From the NCBI GenBank assembly GCA_002869095.1, contig PKTO01000223.1, forward strand, positions 1 through 10,993: a DNA stretch of 10,993 bases, in the 5' to 3' direction. Source of the stretch: Clostridiales bacterium (GTDB lineage Bacteria > Bacillota > Clostridia > Peptostreptococcales > BM714). Numbering within the stretch: position 1 is the first letter of the stretch; each line of letters opens with the position of its first letter. Positions 1 through 6,353 of this stretch are shown here, piece after piece. The notes below the pieces were generated by a model, which worked only from the letters and a program-made list of their open reading frames with translations, ran no database searches and was not told the origin of the DNA. A program made the position numbers and the translations under genes.

Positions 1-1
1 A

Positions 2-1036
2 GACCTTAAAATCGTCTACACTCCGCTTCACGGAGTGGGGCTTGTGCCAGTAACCGAAGTCCTTTCCAGGGACGGATTTGAATCGGTATGGGTCGTGCCG
101 GAGCAGGAAAAGCCCGACGGGACATTCCCTACCGTGGAGAAGCCAAACCCCGAGGAAACGCCGGCCCTTGAAATGGCTCTTGATTTGGCCGACAAAACAA
201 ATGCCGACATCGTAATAGCGACAGACCCGGATTCGGACAGGGTGGGAATTGCCGCAAGAAATGGACAAGGAGAGATGGAGCCCCTGCTTGGAAACCAGGT
301 TGGGCCGCTTCTTATAGACTATGTGCTTTCGCACGAAAAGATACGCCAAGGCGACTTCATCGTAAAGACGGTTGTGACCTCCGACATGGGAGAGGCTGTG
401 GCAAAGTCATACGGTGTGGACACATACGAAACCCTGACGGGATTCAAGTGGATATGCGACAAGGCGATGGAGCTGGAAAGGGAAGGCGGAAAGCGATTCC
501 TGTTCGGTTATGAGGAGAGCATAGGATACCTTGCCGGGGATTTCACCAAGGACAAGGATGCGGTGGTTTCCGCAATGATTGCGGCGGAGATGGCTGCATT
601 CTACAAGGCTAAGGGAATGACTCTCCATGACGCACTCCGGGCATTGTGGGAAAAGCACGGCTTCTACAAGGACCACCTCATTGCCCTTTGGCTTGAAGGA
701 AGGGATGGCAAGGATCGAATAAGCAGGATAATGAAAAGCTTCAGGAACGATCCTCCGAGAACGGTCTGCGGTTGCCAGGTGACCGAGATTGCGGATTTTC
801 TGACATCGACAAGAACCAACTTGGAGAGGAAGGAATCGGAGATTCTCAAGTTCCACAAATCCAATGTCCTAAAGTTCCATTTCGGAGACTCGTGCTGGTT
901 TGCGGTTAGGCCCAGCGGAACCGAACCGAAGATAAAGATCTATTTTTCGGTAATGGAGAGGGAAGAGGAAAAGGCTGCCAGTAAGATAGAGCAAATGATA
1001 AGCGAGGTCAAAGGGCTTATCGAAGCGGTAGAGTAG
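2..1036 (+). CDS. pgcA: Phosphoglucomutase/phosphomannomutase, 3' part (5' end outside window)
   Basis: Alpha-D-phosphohexomutase, interconverting hexose 1- and 6-phosphates (glucose and/or mannose) in the cytosol. The open frame runs in from the left edge (it reads DLKIVYTPLHGVG from base 2), so about 344 C-terminal residues are present. The N-terminal domain with the phosphoserine loop is off the window. Visible family motifs are the metal-binding loop DPDSDR (bases 224-241), the sugar-binding loop GYEESIGY (506-529) and the phosphate-binding loop RPSGTEPKIKIYF near the C terminus (from 908). GYEESIGY and the spacing fit the long PgcA/PGM2-type branch (about 570-580 residues in known members) rather than GlmM. 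The stop TAG is followed at once by intergenic repeat sequence. An upstream pgm with pgi two genes on suggests a sugar-phosphate cluster. Glucose versus mannose preference cannot be read from these motifs. Confidence 0.95.
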   Translation, partial: DLKIVYTPLHGVGLVPVTEVLSRDGFESVWVVPEQEKPDGTFPTVEKPNPEETPALEMALDLADKTNADIVIATDPDSDRVGIAARNGQGEMEPLLGNQVGPLLIDYVLSHEKIRQGDFIVKTVVTSDMGEAVAKSYGVDTYETLTGFKWICDKAMELEREGGKRFLFGYEESIGYLAGDFTKDKDAVVSAMIAAEMAAFYKAKGMTLHDALRALWEKHGFYKDHLIALWLEGRDGKDRISRIMKSFRNDPPRTVCGCQVTEIADFLTSTRTNLERKESEILKFHKSNVLKFHFGDSCWFAVRPSGTEPKIKIYFSVMEREEEKAASKIEQMISEVKGLIEAVE

Positions 1037-1054
1037 AAAGGGTAAAAGCAGAAG

Positions 1055-1110
1055 AAAGTAGAAAGTGGAAAGTAGAAAGATGAAAGATGAAAGATGAAAG
1101 ATGAAAGATG
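1055..1110. repeat. Tandem heptanucleotide array (AAAGTAG/AAAGTGG then five AAAGATG)
   Basis: Eight contiguous 7-base units stay in perfect register: AAAGTAG, AAAGTGG, AAAGTAG, then five exact AAAGATG units (1076-1110). The period of 7 is incompatible with coding. A shorter, more degenerate version lies in copy B (about 2580-2624) and another in copy C (about 6941-6972). Such arrays usually change length by slipped-strand replication, so length variation among strains is likely. Confidence 0.9.
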
Positions 1111-1112
1111 AA

Positions 1113-1153
1113 GACTAAAAAGGGACAGACCTTTTTTACTCCATTTTTTAGCC
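1113..1153. repeat. 41-base repeat core, copy A, with hairpin potential
   Basis: Identical over 41 bases to 2625-2665 and closely matched at 6974-7012. The centre is AAAAAGG-GACAGA-CCTTTTT, a 7-bp stem with a 6-base loop, followed by further T-rich sequence. It could act as a weak terminator behind the phosphoglucomutase gene. It also resembles the GGGACAG-type motifs of REP-like elements, but that link is inference only. Confidence 0.85.
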
Positions 1154-1282
1154 GAAAACTGTAGAACAGATATCAGATGTCAGATATCAGGAAAAACAAG
1201 GGCAAAAATAGTGGGCAGTTAGCTGTGAGCAGTTTGCAGGAAAAGACAAGAGTAGATGTCAGATATCAGATATCAGATGTCA

Positions 1283-1387
1283 GGAAAGACAAGGGAAAAG
1301 AAACAGCAAAAGAAGAAAACATAAAAGCTTTCAAATGTATTTGGGTTTATGCAGTTTGCATTTACTGACAACTGACAACTGTTTTGC
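1283..1387. repeat. Inverted-heptad-bounded module (MITE-like), copy A
   Basis: A module recurring in copies B (2695-2815) and C (6823-6918). It runs from GGAAAGACAAGGG through AAACAGCAAA and AAAGCTTTCAAATGTATTT to TGACAACTG and TTTTG. On the left it abuts CAGATGTCAG and on the right it ends in CTGACAACTG. The reverse complement of the latter, CAGTTGTCAG, matches the left arm at 9 of 10 bases. Inverted ends, small size and no coding content resemble a miniature non-autonomous element, but no target-site duplication was recognised. Confidence 0.6.
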
Positions 1388-1410
1388 AGCTGTAATCTTG
1401 CTGCGAAAAC
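1381..1410 (+). other. Hairpin at repeat edge upstream of hypA
   Basis: GTTTTGCAGC (1381-1390) can pair with GCTGCGAAAAC (1400-1410) around the 9-base loop TGTAATCTT, with one bulged G at 1405. It lies 22 bases before the hypA ribosome binding site. A hairpin with the same GTTTT/AAAAC base and a different upper stem sits at the same place before pgi (2809-2830). It may belong to the repeat, or act in the leader of the downstream gene. No known riboswitch or T-box pattern was seen. Confidence 0.5.
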
Positions 1411-1432
1411 ACATCGAATGCGATACTTGTAT

Positions 1433-1440
1433 GGGGAGGT
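1433..1440 (+). promoter_or_regulatory. Ribosome binding site deciding the hypA start
   Basis: GGGGAGGT ends 4 bases before ATG 1445. The upstream in-frame ATG at 1418 has no Shine-Dalgarno sequence and lies ahead of this site, so 1445 is preferred. Confidence 0.8.
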
Positions 1441-1444
1441 GCCC

Positions 1445-2587
1445 ATGGAGAAGGGATTCTTGCATGTGGTCGGCAAAACGGAAGAAAATGAATTTTTGGA
1501 AAGCGGATGCACTAAAACAAGGCTTACGGGTGTGGCCGGGTGCTATGCCTTATGGAAGGTTCCGGAAGGCAGGCTTATGCAGTTCTTTTGCTTGGATTTC
1601 GAAAGGGAGGGCTTAAAGGGTTACAAAAGCCTTTTAAATGGAACGGAAGAGGAACAAAAGGACATGATGAAGGAAGCCATAGGCGTGTACGGGGAGAATT
1701 TCGAGAATCTTTCCGAGCGTGAAATGGTGGACTTGCTTAATCTGATGTATTCCATAAATCTCAAATCCCACCTGCCTTTGCCGGGCAAGACATCCGAGTA
1801 TGCCCATATGTTGACTCGCGAAAGGACTGTTCCGGAATCTGTCCGCGAGGAATTTGACAACAAGCTTTCGAAAAAGATGGAAACGGATTTCGAGGCGGCC
1901 AATTACTATATGGGAAGGGCTCTGGCAAGGGACTCCGATGCGGAAAAGCAGCTGCTGGTAACGGGCAACAGGCTGGACTTGGTTGACCTGCCCGGCAGAT
2001 CCATACTTCTCAAGAACGAAGTCAGGGAGATGGAAAGGTTCAAGGGCACAAGGTATTGCAACTGCAACGCATTGGCAAGGCGCGGAACGGACTATTTCCT
2101 TTTGATGGCAAGGCTTGGGCTCATCGACACTGTAGAGGGTGTAAAGCTTGTAAGCTCGCAGTTCCTGGCGAAAAAAGACCTTGCGGTTGGCGAGGCTTCT
2201 ATGATAATAAAGCGAACCGAGTATCTCATAATATACAAGGTTGCGGACATGGACTGCTTTGACAATTCGCTGCGTGTCGAGAAGCCGTGTGTAGAAAAGG
2301 AAGCCCATGAAAGGGGAATTCTTTTCACACAGTTCAAGAGGAACAACTCACACTATAAGAATCAGACTTATTTCATGAACGACGATATTTTCGGCTTGTA
2401 TTTTCTTATGGACGAGGGGAAACTCATCGCCGCCACATACAGCGGAGAAGGCCTCCAGGACATAAATGATTTCCTGGGGAAGCCATGCTTCAGTGATTGC
2501 CTTACGCGTGAAAAGGCCTTCTATTCTGAAAGCCCGCTTTTTTACCATATAGTGCACCAGGGGAAGGGTAAAAGCAGTAGCAAGTAG
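1445..2587 (+). CDS. Uncharacterised protein, paralog of the gene at 4205-5407 (hypA)
   Basis: A 380-residue predicted cytosolic protein that I do not recognise. It has no signal peptide, membrane segments or known catalytic motif. It is clearly homologous to hypB. Matching blocks are TKTRLTGVAG near residue 23 (TNTRLMGVVG in hypB), MVDLLNLMYSINLK (LVYLLKWFYILNLK), SILLKNEVRE (GVLLRNEVAC), IIKRTEYLIIYKV (LLKKTEHLAIYEI), and near the C terminus RGILFTQFKRNNSHYKN with FMNDDIFGLYFL (AGVLFTSFNKDNDHVKN with YLNGDIHSVYFI). The C-terminal third is best conserved and alternates hydrophobic strands with charged loops, suggesting an alpha/beta fold. Residues 373-380 (GKGKSSSK) and the stop are encoded by the start of repeat copy B, whereas hypB continues with an acidic tail. 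The start is set by GGGGAGGT. The gene is flanked on both sides by composite repeats, so it may be transcribed separately from both neighbours. Its function is unknown. Confidence 0.85.
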   Translation: MEKGFLHVVGKTEENEFLESGCTKTRLTGVAGCYALWKVPEGRLMQFFCLDFEREGLKGYKSLLNGTEEEQKDMMKEAIGVYGENFENLSEREMVDLLNLMYSINLKSHLPLPGKTSEYAHMLTRERTVPESVREEFDNKLSKKMETDFEAANYYMGRALARDSDAEKQLLVTGNRLDLVDLPGRSILLKNEVREMERFKGTRYCNCNALARRGTDYFLLMARLGLIDTVEGVKLVSSQFLAKKDLAVGEASMIIKRTEYLIIYKVADMDCFDNSLRVEKPCVEKEAHERGILFTQFKRNNSHYKNQTYFMNDDIFGLYFLMDEGKLIAATYSGEGLQDINDFLGKPCFSDCLTREKAFYSESPLFYHIVHQGKGKSSSK

Positions 2588-2624
2588 AAAGTGGAAAGAT
2601 AAAAGATGAAAGATAAAAGATAAA

Positions 2625-2665
2625 GACTAAAAAGGGACAGACCTTTTTTACTCCATTTTTTAGCC
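2625..2665. repeat. 41-base repeat core, copy B
   Basis: Base-for-base identical to 1113-1153, including the AAAAAGG-GACAGA-CCTTTTT stem-loop and the following CTCC-ATTTTTT-AGCC segment. The surrounding heptads have diverged, so the core is either young or maintained by selection or gene conversion. Confidence 0.85.
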
Positions 2666-2694
2666 AAAAACTGGAGAGCAGATGTCAGATGTCA

Positions 2695-2815
2695 GGAAAG
2701 ACAAGGGAAAAGAAACTACAAAAGAAGATAGCAAAAAAGCTTTCAAATGTATTTTGCTTTTAAACGCTTTTGTATTTGCTGACAACTGATTACTGACAAC
2801 TGACAACTGTTTTGC
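2695..2815. repeat. Inverted-heptad-bounded module (MITE-like), copy B
   Basis: Bounded on the left by CAGATGTCAGATGTCAG and on the right by CTGACAACTGATTACTGACAACTGACAACTG-type heptads (2779-2810). The interior shares AAGACAAGGGAAAAGAAAC and AAAAAAGCTTTCAAATGTATTT with copies A and C. The right array is longer than in A or C, consistent with changes in heptad number. Confidence 0.6.
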
Positions 2816-2830
2816 CGCAGGCGGAAAAAC
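2809..2830 (+). other. Hairpin at repeat edge upstream of pgi
   Basis: GTTTT (2809-2813) pairs with AAAAC (2826-2830). A G/A mismatch follows, then CCG (2815-2817) pairs with CGG (2822-2824) around CAGG. It is the counterpart of 1381-1410, with the lower stem conserved and the upper stem replaced but still paired. It ends 12 bases before the AAAGGAGA ribosome binding site of pgi. Confidence 0.5.
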
Positions 2831-2855
2831 ATCAGCAAGTGGAAAGGAGATTGCC

Positions 2856-4178
2856 ATGGATATCAAGCTTGAATATGACCGATCGAAAGCTGATTTGACA
2901 GGAATGATTCATGATCTGGAGCATGCCTTCAGCAGAGTTTTAAGAAAAAGGAATCAAGGCTATCTTGGATTCATGGAACTCATAAATCACCAGGAGGACT
3001 TGGAACGCGTCAAGGAAAAGGCGGGATGGATAAGGGACAGGTTCGAAAATTTCGTATTGATAGGAATAGGAGGTTCGAATCTTGGAGGCCTTGCGCTGCA
3101 GGAAGCCCTTAACGGCAAGTACTACAATGAAAAACCTAAGAGCGTCCGGAAGGGTCCGCGTTTCTACATGCTTGACAATCCCGACCCCGAAAGCGTTGGA
3201 GACCTTTTGGACATGCTTGAGCCTGAACATACCGTGTTCAATGTAATAAGCAAATCCGGTGGCACGGCCGAGACCATGTCCAATTTCATGATAGTGTATG
3301 ACTGGCTGAGCAAAAGCCTTCCTAAAAAGGCGGTTGCTGAAAGGATCATAGCAACCACGGACAGGGCAAACAGCATACTGCTGGACATTTCCCGGGAAAA
3401 GGGCTTTGACACTTTCTACATTCCGAGCAATGTCGGAGGGCGTTTTTCGGTTTTGTCGCCAGTGGGGCTTCTTTCGGCGAGCACATGCGGAATTGACATA
3501 GACGGTCTCCTCAGGGGAGCCGCGGCAATGTCCGACCGCTGCAGCAATTTCTATCCGGAGGACAATCCGGCTCTCATGGATGCAGCTGTCCACTATGCTA
3601 TGATGAAAACGGGAAGGAACATCTCTGTGATGATGCCTTATGCCGACAGGCTGAAATACATGTCCGACTGGTACGCCCAGCTGTGGGCCGAGAGCCTCGG
3701 CAAGAAAAAGGACAATGATGAAAAAACCGTCAATACGGGGCAGACTCCCGTCAAGGCGCTGGGCACAATAGACCAGCATTCGCAGGTCCAGCTTTATGCG
3801 GAGGGCCCGGACGACAAGATAATCACATTCCTCAGGGTCGAAAGGTTTCGAAGGGAGATGGCAATTCCGGGCCAGTTTTCGAATTATGACAATCTGTCGG
3901 TATTGGCCGGCAGGGGGCTTTCGGAACTCATGAATGCGGAGCAGTCAGCCACCAGTGACGCCCTTTCGGAATTTGGAAGGCCGGTTCTGACTGTTGTTTT
4001 CCCTGAAATAAACGAGGAGACTGTCGGGCAGTTCATTTACATGCAGGAGCTCAAGACTGCATACTGCGGGGAGCTTCTGAACATCAACGCTTTCAATCAG
4101 CCTGGAGTGGAACTGGGAAAAGTCCTCACCAGGAAGTACATGATGGAGACTGACGAAAAGGGCAATTCGGAAAAATAG
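2856..4178 (+). CDS. pgi: Glucose-6-phosphate isomerase
   Basis: Cytosolic enzyme of glycolysis and gluconeogenesis, interconverting glucose 6-phosphate and fructose 6-phosphate. At 440 residues it has the usual length of the short bacterial Pgi type with two SIS domains. Visible features are the first SIS-domain loop GIGGSNLGG; the phosphate-binding SKSGGTAET; family signature 1, NVGGRFSVLSPVG (from residue 192); the catalytic glutamate in WAESLGK (E279); the histidine in DQHSQ (H308); and signature 2, NAFNQPGVELGK (412-422 region) ending in the conserved lysine K422. By the family mechanism E279 would be the isomerisation base and H308 would assist ring opening. AAAGGAGA lies 5 bases before ATG 2856. 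It is probably the first gene of a transcript with hypB (26 bases on), the AEC permease and DUF1893. All key residues are present, so it should be active. Confidence 0.97.
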   Translation: MDIKLEYDRSKADLTGMIHDLEHAFSRVLRKRNQGYLGFMELINHQEDLERVKEKAGWIRDRFENFVLIGIGGSNLGGLALQEALNGKYYNEKPKSVRKGPRFYMLDNPDPESVGDLLDMLEPEHTVFNVISKSGGTAETMSNFMIVYDWLSKSLPKKAVAERIIATTDRANSILLDISREKGFDTFYIPSNVGGRFSVLSPVGLLSASTCGIDIDGLLRGAAAMSDRCSNFYPEDNPALMDAAVHYAMMKTGRNISVMMPYADRLKYMSDWYAQLWAESLGKKKDNDEKTVNTGQTPVKALGTIDQHSQVQLYAEGPDDKIITFLRVERFRREMAIPGQFSNYDNLSVLAGRGLSELMNAEQSATSDALSEFGRPVLTVVFPEINEETVGQFIYMQELKTAYCGELLNINAFNQPGVELGKVLTRKYMMETDEKGNSEK

Positions 4179-4194
4179 GAAAGGTTTCAAGGCG

Positions 4195-4199
4195 GGTGG
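4195..4199 (+). promoter_or_regulatory. Probable ribosome binding site deciding the hypB start
   Basis: GGTGG lies 5 bases before ATG 4205. The alternative GTG at 4196 overlaps this site and has no well-spaced purine tract of its own. The choice changes the protein by only three residues. Confidence 0.5.
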
Positions 4200-4204
4200 C
4201 AGAA

Positions 4205-5407
4205 ATGAAGGAAAAGAAATCGTCTGAACTTAAAATTCTAAAAGGCGGGCGCGACCAAGGCAATCTTTCGGGCATAGGGTCTGACAGCTTCAGATGGGCG
4301 CAAGCCACAAACACAAGGCTCATGGGGGTTGTCGGCGTAAAAGTGTGCTGGGAACTCGACAGCGGCGATTTTTTTTATCAGTTTTTTCATCTTGACAGCG
4401 AAGCCTATGGAATTGACGGATATGAAAGCCTTATCAACCCTAACAATTACGAGGTGGATTATATAGCTTTGCACATGATGGGAGGACTTGGAGGAACTTT
4501 TGAAACTATTTCTTACAATGAACTCGTCTATCTGTTAAAATGGTTTTATATTTTAAATTTGAAGAAAGAAGAATCTTTGCCGGAAGGAAGCAGGGAATTT
4601 GAAAAACTGCTGGATATTCCAGTCGACTTTTCAAAAGAAGACGAAAGAAATCTCATGAACAGGATTTGCGAACCGCTTCAAAACGATTCACATTGCATAA
4701 ATTATTTTCTGATGAGAATGTTCGGCAAGGACGATGCCGCAGCGGATTTCCTTTTGGACAAGATTACCGAAGACAATCTGCGTGTGGACGTAAAGGAAGG
4801 TGTGCTTCTGAGGAACGAGGTTGCCTGCAAGAGGCGGACCCGAAGGGGAAGGCTCTGCCGGGCGGAGTCCCTTGTGGATTCCAAGTCGGGATATCTTTTA
4901 GTGCATTCCGAATTCAATGTGGTATGTGGAGAGGAAGGCTACAAGATAAGGTCGGCCAGGAAATTGCAGGAGATGCGGGTGTCCAACATAGAGGCGGCTT
5001 TCCTGCTTAAAAAAACGGAACACCTGGCAATATATGAAATAGACGCCATAGAGGAATTCCTCATGATTTTCAAGATTGAGAATCCAAGCATGATGGACAG
5101 CATACACGAGGCCGGGGTCCTTTTCACATCCTTCAACAAGGACAACGACCATGTCAAAAACGACCTCTATTATCTGAACGGGGACATCCACAGCGTGTAT
5201 TTCATAACGCGGGGGGAGCAGCTTGTGGTGGCTTCTTTCGACGAGGACAAGCTGAATGAAGCCCAGGACACCCTTGCCGGCAAGGACTATATGGACATGC
5301 TTTCCATGGACGAGAAGCTGGTGATGGAGGAGCCTGTGTTTTATGAGTTTGTAAACAGCGGAGAAGACGACATATACGATTTTTTTGATTCAAAGGGTAT
5401 AGGTTAG
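4205..5407 (+). CDS. Uncharacterised protein, paralog of the gene at 1445-2587 (hypB)
   Basis: A 400-residue predicted cytosolic protein of unknown function, homologous to hypA along most of its length. The best matches are TNTRLMGVVG (residues 35-44), YNELVYLLKWFYILNLKK, GVLLRNEV, LLKKTEHLAIYEI and AGVLFTSFNKDNDHVKN followed by YLNGDIHSVYFI. Compared with hypA it has a longer lysine-rich N terminus and an acidic C-terminal tail (EDDIYDFFDSKGIG). No signal peptide, transmembrane helix or known active-site motif is visible. It starts 26 bases after pgi and ends 11 bases before the AEC permease, so it is very likely co-transcribed with both. Bases about 4500-4700 are noticeably richer in A and T than the rest of the gene. 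Position on both sides of pgi hints at a shared, perhaps regulatory or structural, role in the cluster, but nothing in the sequence shows it. Confidence 0.9.
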   Translation: MKEKKSSELKILKGGRDQGNLSGIGSDSFRWAQATNTRLMGVVGVKVCWELDSGDFFYQFFHLDSEAYGIDGYESLINPNNYEVDYIALHMMGGLGGTFETISYNELVYLLKWFYILNLKKEESLPEGSREFEKLLDIPVDFSKEDERNLMNRICEPLQNDSHCINYFLMRMFGKDDAAADFLLDKITEDNLRVDVKEGVLLRNEVACKRRTRRGRLCRAESLVDSKSGYLLVHSEFNVVCGEEGYKIRSARKLQEMRVSNIEAAFLLKKTEHLAIYEIDAIEEFLMIFKIENPSMMDSIHEAGVLFTSFNKDNDHVKNDLYYLNGDIHSVYFITRGEQLVVASFDEDKLNEAQDTLAGKDYMDMLSMDEKLVMEEPVFYEFVNSGEDDIYDFFDSKGIG

Positions 5408-5411
5408 GGGG
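5406..5411 (+). promoter_or_regulatory. Ribosome binding site supporting the TTG start of the permease
   Basis: AGGGGG lies 7 bases before TTG 5419. The intervening ATG at 5414 reads ATG-AAT-TGA and stops after two codons in another frame, so it cannot start the permease as the sequence stands. Confidence 0.65.
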
Positions 5412-5418
5412 AAATGAA

Positions 5419-6342
5419 TTGATAGTTGTACAGCAGGTTTTGATTTTGTTTTTCATGATAATCACGGGATTCGTTGCCAAGAGGCTTAAGATAATCAGCA
5501 ACGATTTGAACGAAGGCATGATAAATCTTGTTCTTTATGTCATGCTTCCGTCACTCATACTGACGTCAATGAACTTCGACTTTTCACTGGAGATGCTTGT
5601 AAAGAGCGGGAAAATACTTCTCATATCTTTAGTCATCTACTTCATAATAATGCTTTTTTCTTTCCTCATACCGAAGATTGTGGGAGGGGAAATCAGCCAG
5701 AAGGTAATTTATCAATACGCTTTCATATTTGTAAATGTGGCCTACATGGGATATCCCGTGGTCAATTCCGTCTACGGAAAAATCGGGGTTTTCTACACGG
5801 CTATTTTTAATTTGCCCTTCAACCTTTTCATATGGACGGTGGGTTTGTGGATCCTGACCAAGGACCACGAGGAATTCAAGGGGCAGGTTTCCAGCTTTGA
5901 ACTGAAGAAGTTCATCAATCCGGCCATAATATCCGTTTTCGTAGGATTTGCACTGTTTCTCTTCTCGATACACCTGCCTGATATAGTCTATGACACATTG
6001 GGAATACTGGGAGGGGCAACAATGCCGCTGTCGATGATTTTCATTGGCTCCATACTGGCCGATGTGGATTCGAGGGACATACTCACGGACAAGAAGGCCC
6101 TGGTATATTCTGTGCTAAGGCAGACCCTGGTGCCCCTGGCGGTGCTTTATCTTTTGAAGGCTCTTGGATTCACGGGATACATGGTTGGAATACCTGCGGT
6201 TATTTCAGGCATGCCTACTGCGGCGAATACGGCCCTGATGGCATCCAAATATAAAAACGACTACCATCTGGCGTCGAGACTCGTATTCATTTCGACATTT
6301 GTGTCAATTTTCACCATACCGGTGATAGTGATGCTGGTTTAG
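5419..6342 (+). CDS. AEC (auxin efflux carrier) family transporter
   Basis: Integral membrane permease of the AEC family, 307 residues, which includes bacterial malate/organic-anion permeases. The sequence is almost entirely hydrophobic, with roughly eight to ten membrane segments in two halves joined by a polar loop (KDHEEFKGQVSSFELKKF). Family-like features are the N-terminal VVQQVLILFFMIITGFVAKR; NLVLYVMLPSLILTS; NVAYMGYPVVNSVYG after the fourth segment; GGATMPLSMIFIGS; and GMPTAANTALMASKYKND near the C terminus. The start is TTG with AGGGGG seven bases upstream. One extra T after ATGAATT would instead give an ATG start with the common MNLIVVQQV-type N terminus. It sits 11 bases after hypB and 11 bases before DUF1893, so it is co-transcribed with them. 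The substrate cannot be read from sequence; a carboxylate is the usual guess for the family. Confidence 0.93.
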   Translation: MIVVQQVLILFFMIITGFVAKRLKIISNDLNEGMINLVLYVMLPSLILTSMNFDFSLEMLVKSGKILLISLVIYFIIMLFSFLIPKIVGGEISQKVIYQYAFIFVNVAYMGYPVVNSVYGKIGVFYTAIFNLPFNLFIWTVGLWILTKDHEEFKGQVSSFELKKFINPAIISVFVGFALFLFSIHLPDIVYDTLGILGGATMPLSMIFIGSILADVDSRDILTDKKALVYSVLRQTLVPLAVLYLLKALGFTGYMVGIPAVISGMPTAANTALMASKYKNDYHLASRLVFISTFVSIFTIPVIVMLV

Positions 6343-6353
6343 GGGGAGAAGAC

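Larger units (their letters stand above)
1037..1415. repeat. Composite intergenic repeat, copy A
   Basis: This fills nearly the whole gap between the phosphoglucomutase gene and hypA. In order it holds AAGGGTAAAAGCAG (1038-1051); eight in-phase purine heptads (1055-1110); a 41-base core (1113-1153) identical to one in copy B; TCAGATA/TCAGATG heptads (about 1168-1190); a GCAGTTA/GCTGTGA/GCAGTTT heptad run (about 1214-1240); a second TCAGATA array (1254-1284); an AAGCTTTCAAATG-containing module ending in CTGACAA heptads (1283-1380); and a hairpin (1381-1410). Short frames across it show no protein family or convincing ribosome binding site, so it is taken as non-coding. Confidence 0.9.
2564..2850. 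repeat. Composite intergenic repeat, copy B
   Basis: Same module order as copy A but without its extra internal heptad block. It begins inside the end of hypA with AAGGGTAAAAGCAG (2564-2577), then degenerate purine heptads, the 41-base core (2625-2665), CAGATGTCAGATGTCAGG (about 2679-2696), the AAGCTTTCAAATG module (2695-2815) with CTGACAA-type heptads (2779-2810), and a hairpin (2809-2830). The stretch AAGTGGAAAGGAG just before pgi resembles AAGTGGAAAGGG in copy C, so the pgi ribosome binding site may itself derive from repeat sequence. Confidence 0.88.

Noticed and set aside
407..856. Minus-strand frame inside the phosphoglucomutase gene, and similar frames opposite hypA and pgi
   Set aside because: The opposite strand carries conserved family motifs over the same bases; the shadow frames have no recognisable motifs or start signals.
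1177..1368. Open frame of 63 codons between the phosphoglucomutase gene and hypA
   Set aside because: It is translated heptad repeat (MSDIRKNKGK... and VRYQISDVRKDKGKE) with no good ribosome binding site, and the same DNA recurs in the other intergenic repeats.
1381..1440. Riboswitch or T-box leader before hypA
   Set aside because: Only a single short hairpin is present, with none of the conserved motifs of known riboswitch or T-box classes, and the surrounding DNA is a dispersed repeat.
1418..1444. Upstream ATG start for hypA (nine extra residues)
   Set aside because: No Shine-Dalgarno sequence precedes it, and it would translate through the strong GGGGAGGT site that belongs to ATG 1445.
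1445..2587. hypA as cargo of a composite transposon, because near-identical repeats flank it in direct orientation
   Set aside because: The same repeats also occur after DUF1893 and before ttcA, no transposase or target duplication is seen, and codon use resembles that of neighbouring genes. Repeat-mediated duplication remains possible but is unsupported.
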